Shown one piece after another: positions 27,231-34,742 of a DNA stretch of 37,618 nucleotides; position 1 is the stretch's first letter; each line of letters begins with the position of its first letter. Under the pieces are notes generated by a model, which was not told the origin of the DNA, ran no database searches, and was given only the letters and a program-made list of their open reading frames with translations. A program made the position numbers and the translations under genes. This DNA comes from an uncultured Bacteroidales bacterium (GTDB lineage: Bacteria > Bacteroidota > Bacteroidia > Bacteroidales > UBA932), in the NCBI GenBank assembly GCA_905234485.1, contig CAJOHV010000004.1:1-37618 (forward strand), given 5' to 3'.

Positions 27231-28307
27231 ATGATCAGCATCAAACACTTAAGCAAGTCTTTCCGCAATCCGGACGGCAGTGTGATTAACGTCCTCAAAG
27301 ACGTCAACTGCGAGATTTCGAAGGGAGAAGTCATCAGCATCATAGGCCCTTCGGGGACTGGGAAGAGCACTCTCCTGCGCGCCATCAATATGCTCGAGCC
27401 GCCCACAAGCGGAGAAATATGGGTGGACGGAGAGAACATCATGGCCAAAGGCTACAAGCTGGACAAGATGCGCCGCAAGATGGGCATGGTGTTCCAGAGT
27501 TTCAACCTGTTCGACAATATGACGGTGCTGGAGAACATCACCTACGCTCCCGTCAGGCTGTTGGGAATGACGCAGGAAGCTGCGAAAGCCGAGGCTATGG
27601 AGCTGCTTCATAAGGTGGGCATGACGCAAAAAGCCGGCGTCTACCCGGACTCGCTGTCCGGCGGGCAGAAGCAGCGCGTCGCCATCGCCCGTGCGCTCGC
27701 CATGCACCCGGAAGCCATTCTTTTCGACGAGCCGACTTCCGCGCTGGACCCGACGATGGTCGGCGAGGTGCTCAGCGTTATGCGTCAGCTTGCCAAGGAA
27801 GGCCTGACGATGCTCATAGTCACGCACGAAATGCGTTTCGCCAGGGATGTCAGCACCCGAATCTTCTTCATGAACGAAGGTATCATCTACGAAGACGGCA
27901 CTCCCGAACAAATCTTCGAGCACCCGATTCACAGCGCCACCAAAGCCTTCGTGAACCGCATCCAGAAGTTGGTCTACGAGATCGAAGACGAGCAGTTCGA
28001 CTACCTTCAGATCCACACCGGACTCAATCAGTTCTGCCTCAAGTACAACCTTTCCGCCCTTGCCGACGACGCTTATGTCATCATAAAGGAAATGCTTTTC
28101 GAGCATCTTAAAGGCCTCCGGCCGCTCACCTTCCGAATCACCCACGCCGAGCTGTCCGGAGAAACGGCCCTGGACTTCATGGTGGAGGGCATGAAGGAAT
28201 CTCCGCTTCCTTCCAATGATGCCGTCAAGAAATTGCGCGCCCGCGTGAAGAACATAGTGGAAGAGCCCACCCTCCGCGGCTTCCGTGTGAAGATAATTCT
28301 TAAGTAA
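27231..28307 (+). CDS. Amino-acid ABC transporter ATPase (GlnQ-like) with an extra C-terminal domain
   Basis: A 358-residue protein. Residues 1-240 are a canonical polar amino-acid ABC ATPase: Walker [10 protein letters not shown] (39-47), Q-loop VFQSFNLF, signature LSGGQKQR (142-149), Walker B ILFDEP (163-168) and the switch His in THE (H199). Residues about 245-358 are an additional domain not found in GlnQ/HisP; its layout ([17 protein letters not shown], then beta-rich segments and a final RGFRVKIIL strand) faintly recalls a GHKL/anti-sigma-type ATPase fold, but I cannot confirm that. It pairs with the fused binding/permease protein 2 nt upstream. Confidence 0.9.
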   Translation: MISIKHLSKSFRNPDGSVINVLKDVNCEISKGEVISIIGPSGTGKSTLLRAINMLEPPTSGEIWVDGENIMAKGYKLDKMRRKMGMVFQSFNLFDNMTVLENITYAPVRLLGMTQEAAKAEAMELLHKVGMTQKAGVYPDSLSGGQKQRVAIARALAMHPEAILFDEPTSALDPTMVGEVLSVMRQLAKEGLTMLIVTHEMRFARDVSTRIFFMNEGIIYEDGTPEQIFEHPIHSATKAFVNRIQKLVYEIEDEQFDYLQIHTGLNQFCLKYNLSALADDAYVIIKEMLFEHLKGLRPLTFRITHAELSGETALDFMVEGMKESPLPSNDAVKKLRARVKNIVEEPTLRGFRVKIILK

Positions 28308-28308
28308 T

Positions 28309-28527
28309 ATGGATAAACAGTTAGAAAAACCCCGGTTCTGCCAAAGCTGCGGCATGCCTTTGACTCGCGATGAGGATTGCGGCATCGAGTCCGACGGCAG
28401 CATCAATTTCCCATCATCAGCGGATGAATTCTGTTCAAGGTTTGTTTTTATGTCGCATACCTTGCACGGACAATCTGGGTTTGAAGGCATCCTGATAACG
28501 GTTGGGTGTTCAAGGTTTCGTACATAA
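28309..28527 (+). pseudogene. Truncated zinc-ribbon protein gene (Zn_ribbon_2-like)
   Basis: The frame starts 1 nt after the ATPase stop and encodes FCQSCGMPLTRDEDCGIESDG, the start of a small zinc-ribbon family (PF12674-like) that normally continues with a second CxxC pair (YCxYC). Here the second pair is absent and the frame runs into the inverted-repeat element at 28433. From there on the translated sequence has no family resemblance. It is probably a broken third gene of the transporter operon, although a shortened functional product cannot be excluded. Confidence 0.6.
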
Positions 28528-28542
28528 AAACAGACCTTGAAC
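28433..28542. repeat. 110-bp element bounded by 21-bp inverted repeats
   Basis: The left arm at 28433-28453 (GTTCAAGGTTTGTTTTTATGT) and the right arm at 28522-28542 are inverted copies with a single mismatch. A further copy of GTTCAAGGTTT at 28508-28518 pairs with the right arm to make a compact hairpin. The interior has no ORF. The layout suits a MITE-like insertion or a structured intergenic repeat. It coincides with the loss of the zinc-ribbon reading frame. No target-site duplication was recognised. Confidence 0.6.
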
Positions 28543-28660
28543 GAAAACAGTCCTTCAAGCAAAGTACGAAGAAGGCACGAGGGGGTCAATCACTATTATT
28601 AGGGATATTCGTGGAGACAGAATACCCTTTTTTGCGATTTCATGAAAGACAGATGCGGGA

Positions 28661-28668
28661 TAACTTTG
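28661..28668 (+). promoter_or_regulatory. -7 box for the 43-residue membrane protein
   Basis: TAACTTTG matches TAnnTTTG and lies 26 nt before the ATG at 28695. The -33 region has no clear TTG. The remaining sequence between the repeat element and this site (28543-28660) shows no gene. Confidence 0.45.
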
Positions 28669-28694
28669 CATTGTTGTTTAAAGGCCATAATGTA

Positions 28695-28826
28695 ATGGAA
28701 AAGAAAAATCGCATTATCCTATTCTGGACTCTTACCGTCCTCGGTTTCCTTTCCCACTCACTCGCAGACGCCCTCCCCGCTTTCTGGGGAGAAAGCATCG
28801 TGGCTCAGCTCTTCTTATGGCAATAG
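28695..28826 (+). CDS. Small single-span membrane protein (43 residues)
   Basis: The ATG at 28695, 26 nt after a TAnnTTTG box, gives MEKKNRIILFWTLTVLGF followed by SHSLADALPAFWGESIV and a hydrophobic end. It has a positively charged N-terminus and one likely transmembrane helix. The frame is open upstream to 28506, but that part lies across the repeat element and promoter. It precedes the ZIP transporter by 56 nt and that gene has its own box. Function unknown; an accessory to metal transport is a guess from position. Confidence 0.55.
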   Translation: MEKKNRIILFWTLTVLGFLSHSLADALPAFWGESIVAQLFLWQ

Positions 28827-28854
28827 ACTCGGTGAAGATTTGCAAAAAGTAACG

Positions 28855-28862
28855 TACTTTTG
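28855..28862 (+). promoter_or_regulatory. -7 box for the ZIP transporter gene
   Basis: TACTTTTG matches TAnnTTTG 20 nt before the ATG at 28883. No TTG at the preferred -33 distance was found; a TTTG lies only 12 nt upstream. Confidence 0.4.
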
Positions 28863-28882
28863 TAGGAGTTATCAAAATTCCT

Positions 28883-29641
28883 ATGAACGCAGTACTTACA
28901 GCTTTACTTATACCGTTCCTGGGCACAGCTCTGGGGGCGGCATTTGTTTTCTTCATGAAGAAGGCCATGCCGGACCTCCTGCAGAAGATTCTGCTGGGCT
29001 TCGCATCCGGCGTGATGGTAGCTGCATCGGTCTGGTCGCTGCTCATCCCAGGGATGGAGATGGGCGGTGTATGGCCCGCGACCGTAGGTCTGCTGGGAGG
29101 TTTTGCGTTCCTGCTGCTGATTGACCATATCACCCCGCACCTTCATCCCGTCGGCGGTCCGGAGGGCCCGAAGAGCAAACTCTCGAAGACCACGATGCTC
29201 GCGCTGGCCGTGACGATTCACAATTTCCCGGAGGGAATGGCCGTGGGCGTGGCGATCGCCGGAGCGCTGAGCGGCGGAGCCGGAATGACTGCCGCTGGCG
29301 CCTTGGCACTGTCGCTGGGTATCGCAATCCAGAATGTGCCGGAAGGGGCGATTATTTCCATGCCCCTGCGCGCTGCAGATAACAGCCGCTGGAAGTCCTT
29401 CTGGGTCGGCGCCTTGAGCGGTATCGTCGAGCCCATCGGCGGCGCGCTGGTCATTCTGCTCGCCTCTGCCGTCACGCCGATGATGCCCTACCTGCTGGCC
29501 TTCGCCGCAGGTGCCATGCTCTATGTAGTGGTGGAGGAACTGGTCCCCGAGGCCTCCCAGGGCGAACATTCGAACATCGCCACCGTGGGCTTCGCCATCG
29601 GCTTCGCGTTGATGATGGTGTTGGATGTGGTGATGGGCTAG
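28883..29641 (+). CDS. ZIP-family divalent metal transporter
   Basis: A 252-residue inner-membrane protein with about eight helices. The metal-site motifs of ZIP helices 4 and 5 are present as HNFPEG (H113, E117) and QNVPEG (Q150-E154), plus EE in helix 6 (VVVEELVPEA) and a His-rich loop HITPHLHP (81-88) between helices 3 and 4. It probably imports zinc or another divalent metal; direction and selectivity cannot be read. It is convergent with greA, 8 nt between stops. Confidence 0.9.
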   Translation: MNAVLTALLIPFLGTALGAAFVFFMKKAMPDLLQKILLGFASGVMVAASVWSLLIPGMEMGGVWPATVGLLGGFAFLLLIDHITPHLHPVGGPEGPKSKLSKTTMLALAVTIHNFPEGMAVGVAIAGALSGGAGMTAAGALALSLGIAIQNVPEGAIISMPLRAADNSRWKSFWVGALSGIVEPIGGALVILLASAVTPMMPYLLAFAAGAMLYVVVEELVPEASQGEHSNIATVGFAIGFALMMVLDVVMG

Positions 29642-29649
29642 ATCCCCTC

Positions 29650-30117
29650 TCAGTTGAGCGTAATGCTCTCGATTCTCAGGCGCAGGGTTCCGGATGGGAC
29701 CTGAGCCTCGGCGATTTCACCGACCTTCTTGCCCATCAGGGCAGCGCCGATAGGAGATTTCAGCGAAATCTTGCCCGCCTCGAGGTCCATCTCGTGGGGG
29801 CTGACTATCTGGAATTTCATTCGGGTATTCGTGGATATGTTCGTGAATTCGACCACGCTCAAAAGGGTAACCTTGTCTTTGGGAAGAACGCTCTCGTCAA
29901 TCACGCGGGAATGCTCAAGGATCTTCTGAAGGAAACGGATACGGCTGATGGTCTTCGCCTGGGTTCGCCTTGCCTCACGGTATCCGGCATTATCGCTCCT
30001 GTCCCCCTGTGCGCTCATTTCCGCCAGTTCTTCCGTCACCTTGGGGTACACTTCTTCTATAAGGTGCTTCAGCTCAGTTGCGAGTTCGTCGTATCGTTGC
30101 CTTGATAGGTATTCCAT
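29650..30117 (-). CDS. Transcription cleavage factor, GreA/GreB family
   Basis: A 155-residue Gre factor with an N-terminal coiled coil (about 1-75) and a C-terminal FKBP-like domain. The coiled-coil tip reads AQGDRSDNAGYREARR, with the acidic residues that enter the RNA polymerase secondary channel. QGDRSDN and the ISRIRFLQKIL stretch are closer to GreB than GreA. The C-terminal KSPIGAALMGKKVGE is family-typical. It rescues backtracked polymerase. A TATCTTTG box is only 4 nt from the start codon. Confidence 0.9.
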   Translation of the reverse strand: MEYLSRQRYDELATELKHLIEEVYPKVTEELAEMSAQGDRSDNAGYREARRTQAKTISRIRFLQKILEHSRVIDESVLPKDKVTLLSVVEFTNISTNTRMKFQIVSPHEMDLEAGKISLKSPIGAALMGKKVGEIAEAQVPSGTLRLRIESITLN

Positions 30118-30121
30118 AGTT

Positions 30122-30129
30122 CAAAGATA
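30122..30129 (-). promoter_or_regulatory. -7 box for the Gre factor gene
   Basis: TATCTTTG on the minus strand matches TAnnTTTG but sits 4 nt before the ATG, implying a leaderless or nearly leaderless transcript. No -33 TTG at 19-21 nt was found. Confidence 0.4.
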
Positions 30130-30168
30130 CAACTTACTACCCGAAAATGACTATATTCGCTACAAATA

Positions 30169-30744
30169 ATGGAAGTAACCAATCTGCTTGACATACACAC
30201 CCGCGAGGAGTTGTACCGATGGTATCAGGAGAATCATCTTCGGCGCAGCGACTTCTGGCTGCGCGTGAACCGCTCTTCGGAAGACTGTCCGGGGGTGGTT
30301 CGTTATGTGGATGCCGTGGAGGTCGCGCTCTGCTTCGGATGGATAGACAGCACGATGAAGCGCATCGACGATGGCAAGCCCGTCCAGCACTTCACGCCTC
30401 GCCGCAAAGGGAGCAATTGGTGCGAGCGAAACCTGATCCGCTGCCGCCGCCTTGTCGAGTTGGGAGAAATGACGCCCTACGGCCTGGCCGTCGCCCCAGA
30501 CCTTGATCCTTCCTTATTTGTCTTTGAAGATTGGGCGCTCGATGCGCTCAAAGCTGACTCAGAGGCATGGGCCAACTATCTGGCTTTCCCCGAGACCTAT
30601 CGCCGCATCCGTGTGGACTACATCCAGCACTACCGCCAGAGCGGCCGCGAAGAGCAGGCGCGGACCGCCCTTCAGCGCTTTGTCCGCGACTGCCATGTCG
30701 GCCGCATGCTCCCCGGCTGGGATGATTTCGGACGTTTGAAGTAA
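30169..30744 (+). CDS. YdeI/OmpD-associated (OmdA) family protein
   Basis: A 191-residue cytoplasmic protein. CFGWIDSTMKRIDDGKPVQ and FTPRRKGSNWCERN are the hallmark segments of the YdeI/OmdA family, some members of which protect against bacteriocins or affect envelope homeostasis; the biochemical role is not known. The last part (FPETYRRIRVDYIQHYRQ, GREEQARTALQRFV) is the usual helical tail. It is divergent from the Gre gene (51 nt) and has no neighbour in the same direction. Confidence 0.85.
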   Translation: MEVTNLLDIHTREELYRWYQENHLRRSDFWLRVNRSSEDCPGVVRYVDAVEVALCFGWIDSTMKRIDDGKPVQHFTPRRKGSNWCERNLIRCRRLVELGEMTPYGLAVAPDLDPSLFVFEDWALDALKADSEAWANYLAFPETYRRIRVDYIQHYRQSGREEQARTALQRFVRDCHVGRMLPGWDDFGRLK

Positions 30745-30785
30745 TTCCCTAACCATTTCCGCCAAACAGCGGCCCTCCCCTATAA

Positions 30786-31760
30786 TCACGCGTAGGCGTG
30801 CATGCCGCCGAACAGGAAGTTCACTCCGAAGTAGGTGATCAGGACGGAGAGGAAGGCAATGATGCAGCAGGCGTGGAAGAAGGCCGGTTTTTGCAGGACC
30901 TTGATGCTTTCACCGTGCAGGACGAGCGCATAAACCACGAGAGTTATCAGCGCCCATGTTTCCTTAGGGTCCCAGGACCAGTAGTTTCCCCAGGAGATAT
31001 TTGCCCACAGGGAACCGATGATGATGCTGAAGGCAAGAAGGTAGACCGCAGGATATAGCGCAGAACGATTGACCTTCATCAGCCTTTCGCGCTGAGTCTT
31101 GCTTGCAAGGCCCCAGATGCCGCAGATTGCAACAAGCGCGAAGATGGAATAGGATACGATCACGGTCGAAACGTGTATCCACAACAGCGGAGAACGCAGA
31201 ACCGGCATAAGGTGGCCGGACAGGAGTCGCCTGCAGATGAACAGGAATATTCCGACTAATAGCGCTACTCCCAATCCCCACAATGCCCATTTCAGCCAGG
31301 CGGGCAAGACAAGATGCATCTCCCGCAGCCGTCTGATAAAGATAAACGCCATGGAGAGGAGCATAAGGATATAACCGGTATATATGATTCCTGTGCCCCA
31401 AGGGTCATGGCTCACTGCAAGGATGCTTCCCTGGAGATCCTGGTCATAATCGGCCTGGAAGAAACGATAGCCATTCAATCGCAGGATATGGTTCATCGAT
31501 ATAGTGCGACTCTCCCCCGACGGGGCTATCTCCACTTCGCTGACATAATCCGACGGCATGCTGGAATCCGGGTAGTACTCCACCCTGAACTCCTTCAGGC
31601 GCAGGGAAAATGGCAATGAGGCCTCGGAGCCGTCTTCGCGCTCAAAAGACGAGACCTCTGCATACCGCCTCAGGTGCACCTGGCCACTGTCTCCGGTAAA
31701 GTATGTGACCAGGGCGCCTGCGACAATTAAAACAACACTAAGAATAAATATCTTTTTCAT
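30786..31760 (-). CDS. Cytochrome c biogenesis protein, fused ResB-like and CcsA-like (system II)
   Basis: A 324-residue membrane protein. Residues 1-130 have a signal-anchor and a periplasmic ResB-like part (LRLNGYRFFQADYDQDLQGS). Residues about 125-324 have several helices with the heme-handling tryptophan-rich motif SWGNYWSWDPKETWALI (256-272) and periplasmic-side histidines (H196, H282, H296). It would deliver heme to apocytochromes c, here presumably the two-CxxCH protein encoded just upstream, whose stop overlaps this start (TAATG). Confidence 0.9.
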   Translation of the reverse strand: MKKIFILSVVLIVAGALVTYFTGDSGQVHLRRYAEVSSFEREDGSEASLPFSLRLKEFRVEYYPDSSMPSDYVSEVEIAPSGESRTISMNHILRLNGYRFFQADYDQDLQGSILAVSHDPWGTGIIYTGYILMLLSMAFIFIRRLREMHLVLPAWLKWALWGLGVALLVGIFLFICRRLLSGHLMPVLRSPLLWIHVSTVIVSYSIFALVAICGIWGLASKTQRERLMKVNRSALYPAVYLLAFSIIIGSLWANISWGNYWSWDPKETWALITLVVYALVLHGESIKVLQKPAFFHACCIIAFLSVLITYFGVNFLFGGMHAYA

Positions 31761-33523
31761 TAGATAGACTCGATAAAGATTACAACCGCATCACGGTCCT
31801 CTTTGGAAAGGTTATAGAACTTTTCCGCAGATTTATAGCCGTCGCTCTGTTTGGAATATGCATGCCACATAATGGCTTCCACCACATTGCGGGCACGGCA
31901 GTCATGCAGACGATCCGATGCGCCGGTATTCACCGTGGACAGGCCGCGGCCCCAGAGCGGAGTCGTGCGGCACCAGGTGCCGTGGATGTCGTTCTTCATA
32001 TAAAGCCTGTGCTGAATGAAGTCAGAATAAGGCCAGATAGTCTGATTCGCATAGCGCGGCAGCGGCTTGCCTTCGTTCATCGCGGGAGACCAGTAATTGT
32101 CCTCACCAGTCTTCCAGGAAGGCTTGTGGCAGGATGCGCAGCCAATCTGGTTAAAGATCTTTTTGCCCTTCTGGACTTTTTCATCCTGCAGGTTGCGGGC
32201 GCGGGGGATGGAAAGTCCGCGGTGCCAGACCATAAAGTCATAGAACTGGTCGGCCGTCATCTCCGGCTCGAAGTTGTGGTAAGGATTGTCGAACTGGTTG
32301 GTAGAAGGGCTCAACAGGGCAAGAACCGCCTCAGCAATCTCCGCATCGGTCACATTCCCATCTTTGTCCACATCCACATAATAAGGAGAGGATGCCCCTT
32401 CTGCCTTTATGGCCGCTATCACAGACGGAGTCTCGCTCATCTTTTTGGCCCAGGCGACAGTAGTGTAGAGGAAGGGTCTGTCCGGACGGGAAACGTTGGT
32501 TATGTTCCAGATGGCGTTGGCTCCGGCGCCGTCCTGAAGGGTGCCGCGGGTCATAGCATAGGTAAAGCGCTTTACCGGCTTGTATTCTCCTCTTGCCACA
32601 CGGGTTCCGTCGGCCAGGATACCAGCGCCGTTTTCGCCCGCCTGCCAGTTGGCATAGAAGGCACTGGCGGCGAAATCATTAGCGCCCTTGTCCCAGAAGG
32701 AGGGATTCAACTCCACGTAGGGCGCTTCTGCACGATACTGCTCGCGGATCGCATCCTCCGGGATGGCATCGATAAGTCCGGAGCCTATGACACCGATGGT
32801 GGACTCAAGGCGGAAGCCCATCGTCAGACCCTTTCCTTCTGCCGTATCATACGGATTCGGGTCGGTGTTGAAGGCCTCTCTGGCAATGGTAATCTCCGGA
32901 TACTGAAGGCTGTATTTCTCGCCGTCCGGGAAAGTCATAGGCAGGCCGCTTTCCATAGCGGTGACGGGTATCCAGGCGATGGAGATGCCACTCTCGTCGA
33001 TTGGAGGGAGGAAAGGCTCCGCCGCCATGGTCTGGGGCATGCCGGTCACTTCCGCGACGTAGGCGCCGTCATTGCTGCCAGGTTCGTTGGCGTAATAGAC
33101 CACCAGCAGGTAGCCGTTGCCGAAGGCGCGGGAGGTGTTGGCTTCATAGACGCTCTGCCATTTGCCGTGGCCATAGCCGGGGTGGCAATCCAGGCAGGAT
33201 TTGCGGACAGAAGCGGGGCCAAGGCCCTTGAAAGGCGCGGTGTTCAGCGTGAAATTACGCTCGAAGAACATTCCTCCATGGTTGAACTGGGCTGTGAGCC
33301 CCTGCTGGGTTACGGCGGGCGTTTCATCCTCATAGCAACCTTCAGTCACGTTGAGCGTCGTGCCCAGTTCCCCGCCGGGATACCATTCCTCAGCGGTAAA
33401 GTTGCCCACTGCCTGTCCCACATACTTTGCGTCGGACTCACGTGCGGGAGCATTGTTTTCCGGCGTTTTGTCACAAGCCATTGCGACTGCGACAAGCGCA
33501 AGCGCTGCAATTATCTTCTTCAT
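31760..33523 (-). CDS. Di-heme oxidoreductase-family lipoprotein (DHOR/DUF1111)
   Basis: A 587-residue protein with a lipobox (AVAMAC, C17). Two c-type heme motifs are present, CLDCH (110-114) and CASCH (462-466). The family segments LGPASVRKSC, CRTTPLWGRGLS and LHDCRARNVVEAIMWH are clear. A 12-residue EF-hand-like calcium loop DVDKDGNVTDAE (384-395) lies in an insertion before the second heme region. Relatives are often called thiol oxidoreductases and accompany imelysins. It should be anchored at the periplasmic side of a membrane or on the outer membrane. Confidence 0.92.
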   Translation of the reverse strand: MKKIIAALALVAVAMACDKTPENNAPARESDAKYVGQAVGNFTAEEWYPGGELGTTLNVTEGCYEDETPAVTQQGLTAQFNHGGMFFERNFTLNTAPFKGLGPASVRKSCLDCHPGYGHGKWQSVYEANTSRAFGNGYLLVVYYANEPGSNDGAYVAEVTGMPQTMAAEPFLPPIDESGISIAWIPVTAMESGLPMTFPDGEKYSLQYPEITIAREAFNTDPNPYDTAEGKGLTMGFRLESTIGVIGSGLIDAIPEDAIREQYRAEAPYVELNPSFWDKGANDFAASAFYANWQAGENGAGILADGTRVARGEYKPVKRFTYAMTRGTLQDGAGANAIWNITNVSRPDRPFLYTTVAWAKKMSETPSVIAAIKAEGASSPYYVDVDKDGNVTDAEIAEAVLALLSPSTNQFDNPYHNFEPEMTADQFYDFMVWHRGLSIPRARNLQDEKVQKGKKIFNQIGCASCHKPSWKTGEDNYWSPAMNEGKPLPRYANQTIWPYSDFIQHRLYMKNDIHGTWCRTTPLWGRGLSTVNTGASDRLHDCRARNVVEAIMWHAYSKQSDGYKSAEKFYNLSKEDRDAVVIFIESI

Positions 33524-33526
33524 AAG

Positions 33527-34738
33527 CTACAGTTTGGTAATCCAGTCGGCCGCTTCGTTCAGGAGCGCGTCCAGAGCATTGATCTTTGTGATACAGTTCT
33601 CAGCTTCGGCCGATGTGGGGTTATCCACAAAAGCGCCTTTGGCCATAGCGTCATCAAGGGACTTTACGGCAGCGGCGAGAGCGCTTTCCATCTCAGAGGC
33701 CTTCGACCACTTGTTATTCGCTAGGAAGGCGGCTATTGACGCAGCATTCGCCTTGTCCGCTCCCTGCGCTCCGTACAGGCTATACTGAATTGAGAGGATA
33801 TTGTCCTTGAAGTCCTGATAGGATTTCTTGGAATAAGGAGACTCGATATAGTCGGGGTCATATTCAGAACTGCTAACGTAGTGGGCCGTGCCGATTTTGG
33901 TGTTTGCGACCTCGTTGCAGATGTTGGAGCATCCGGCCACGAGGATGGAGGCGACTGCTTCCGGCCAGCTGCGGTAGGTGCTTCCGGCATTGCCTGTCTG
34001 AAGGAGGTTCTCCCCATAGGTGAGGCCGCTGTCCATAGTGGTATTCAGTTCAAGTTCTTCTTCCACCATAGTCACGCGTGACGCGGGGCAATCCGGATCC
34101 CAGGCAGCCTGGAGTTCGAAGCAATAGTTGCGAAGATCCTCTGCAACCGCCGTAGCGAAGATGATTTCGCTCTTGCCCGTGACATTGCGTCCGGCGAAGG
34201 CCTCGTCATCCTCTATCCCGTTCAGTGCGGCAGCCGTGCGGTTATTGCCGTTGCGGAAGATAATGAACTCTATTCCATGGAAGCCCAGGGATGCTGCTCC
34301 AACTTCGTCCACTGCACCTGCGCCTTCCTTGTCCAGATCAGCGATAGTCTCGGCATTGGACAGGCTCTTCGCCAGTTTATCCTTATCAAGCGGCCAGGAG
34401 TCGATGTGAGGGTCTATACCATATGCAGTAGCGGCCCCGTAAAGGAAAGCCTCGCTCTGCTCCCACCATTTGCGTGCTTCCAGGAAGGTTGTGCAAAGCT
34501 GGTCGATCTGAGCCTGGCTAAAGGTCTCCGACGCCTTCATTTCAGCAAGCTGATTGTAGAGCAGCTCGGAGGCGTCGGCCAGATTGCCGTAAATCTTGTA
34601 AATTACACCGGGAACATACTGCTCCACGGCGGCCTTCAGTTCTTTGTCCTGCCGGCTTTCAGAAACGCCGGGATCTTTTGCGCAAGCGGCGGCCATTATG
34701 CAGGCCGCGGCAACAAGAAAGATTTGAATCTTTTTCAT
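33527..34738 (-). CDS. Imelysin-family (peptidase M75-like) lipoprotein
   Basis: A 403-residue protein with a lipobox (IMAAAC, C19). It has the imelysin GxHxxE motif as GFHGIEF (G152, H154, E157) and the DPHIDSWPLD stretch (109-118). Imelysins are alpha-helical, often iron-regulated envelope proteins (IrpA, EfeO relatives) thought to bind or help import iron; proteolysis is doubtful. It sits between the porin and the di-heme protein, 4 nt and 3 nt away, respectively. Confidence 0.92.
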   Translation of the reverse strand: MKKIQIFLVAAACIMAAACAKDPGVSESRQDKELKAAVEQYVPGVIYKIYGNLADASELLYNQLAEMKASETFSQAQIDQLCTTFLEARKWWEQSEAFLYGAATAYGIDPHIDSWPLDKDKLAKSLSNAETIADLDKEGAGAVDEVGAASLGFHGIEFIIFRNGNNRTAAALNGIEDDEAFAGRNVTGKSEIIFATAVAEDLRNYCFELQAAWDPDCPASRVTMVEEELELNTTMDSGLTYGENLLQTGNAGSTYRSWPEAVASILVAGCSNICNEVANTKIGTAHYVSSSEYDPDYIESPYSKKSYQDFKDNILSIQYSLYGAQGADKANAASIAAFLANNKWSKASEMESALAAAVKSLDDAMAKGAFVDNPTSAEAENCITKINALDALLNEAADWITKL

Positions 34739-34742
34739 ATGA

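Noticed and set aside
28433..28542. Integron attC site
   Set aside because: The arms read GTTCAAGG and lack the RYYYAAC/GTTRRRY core pattern; no integrase or cassette array is present.
30783..30800. CACGC-GTAG-GCGTG hairpin as terminator after the cytochrome assembly gene
   Set aside because: Only a 5-bp stem, mostly inside the last codons, with no T-tract on either strand.
31862..33724. 620-codon open frame on the plus strand
   Set aside because: Antisense to the di-heme oxidoreductase gene, which has lipobox, CxxCH motifs and family segments.
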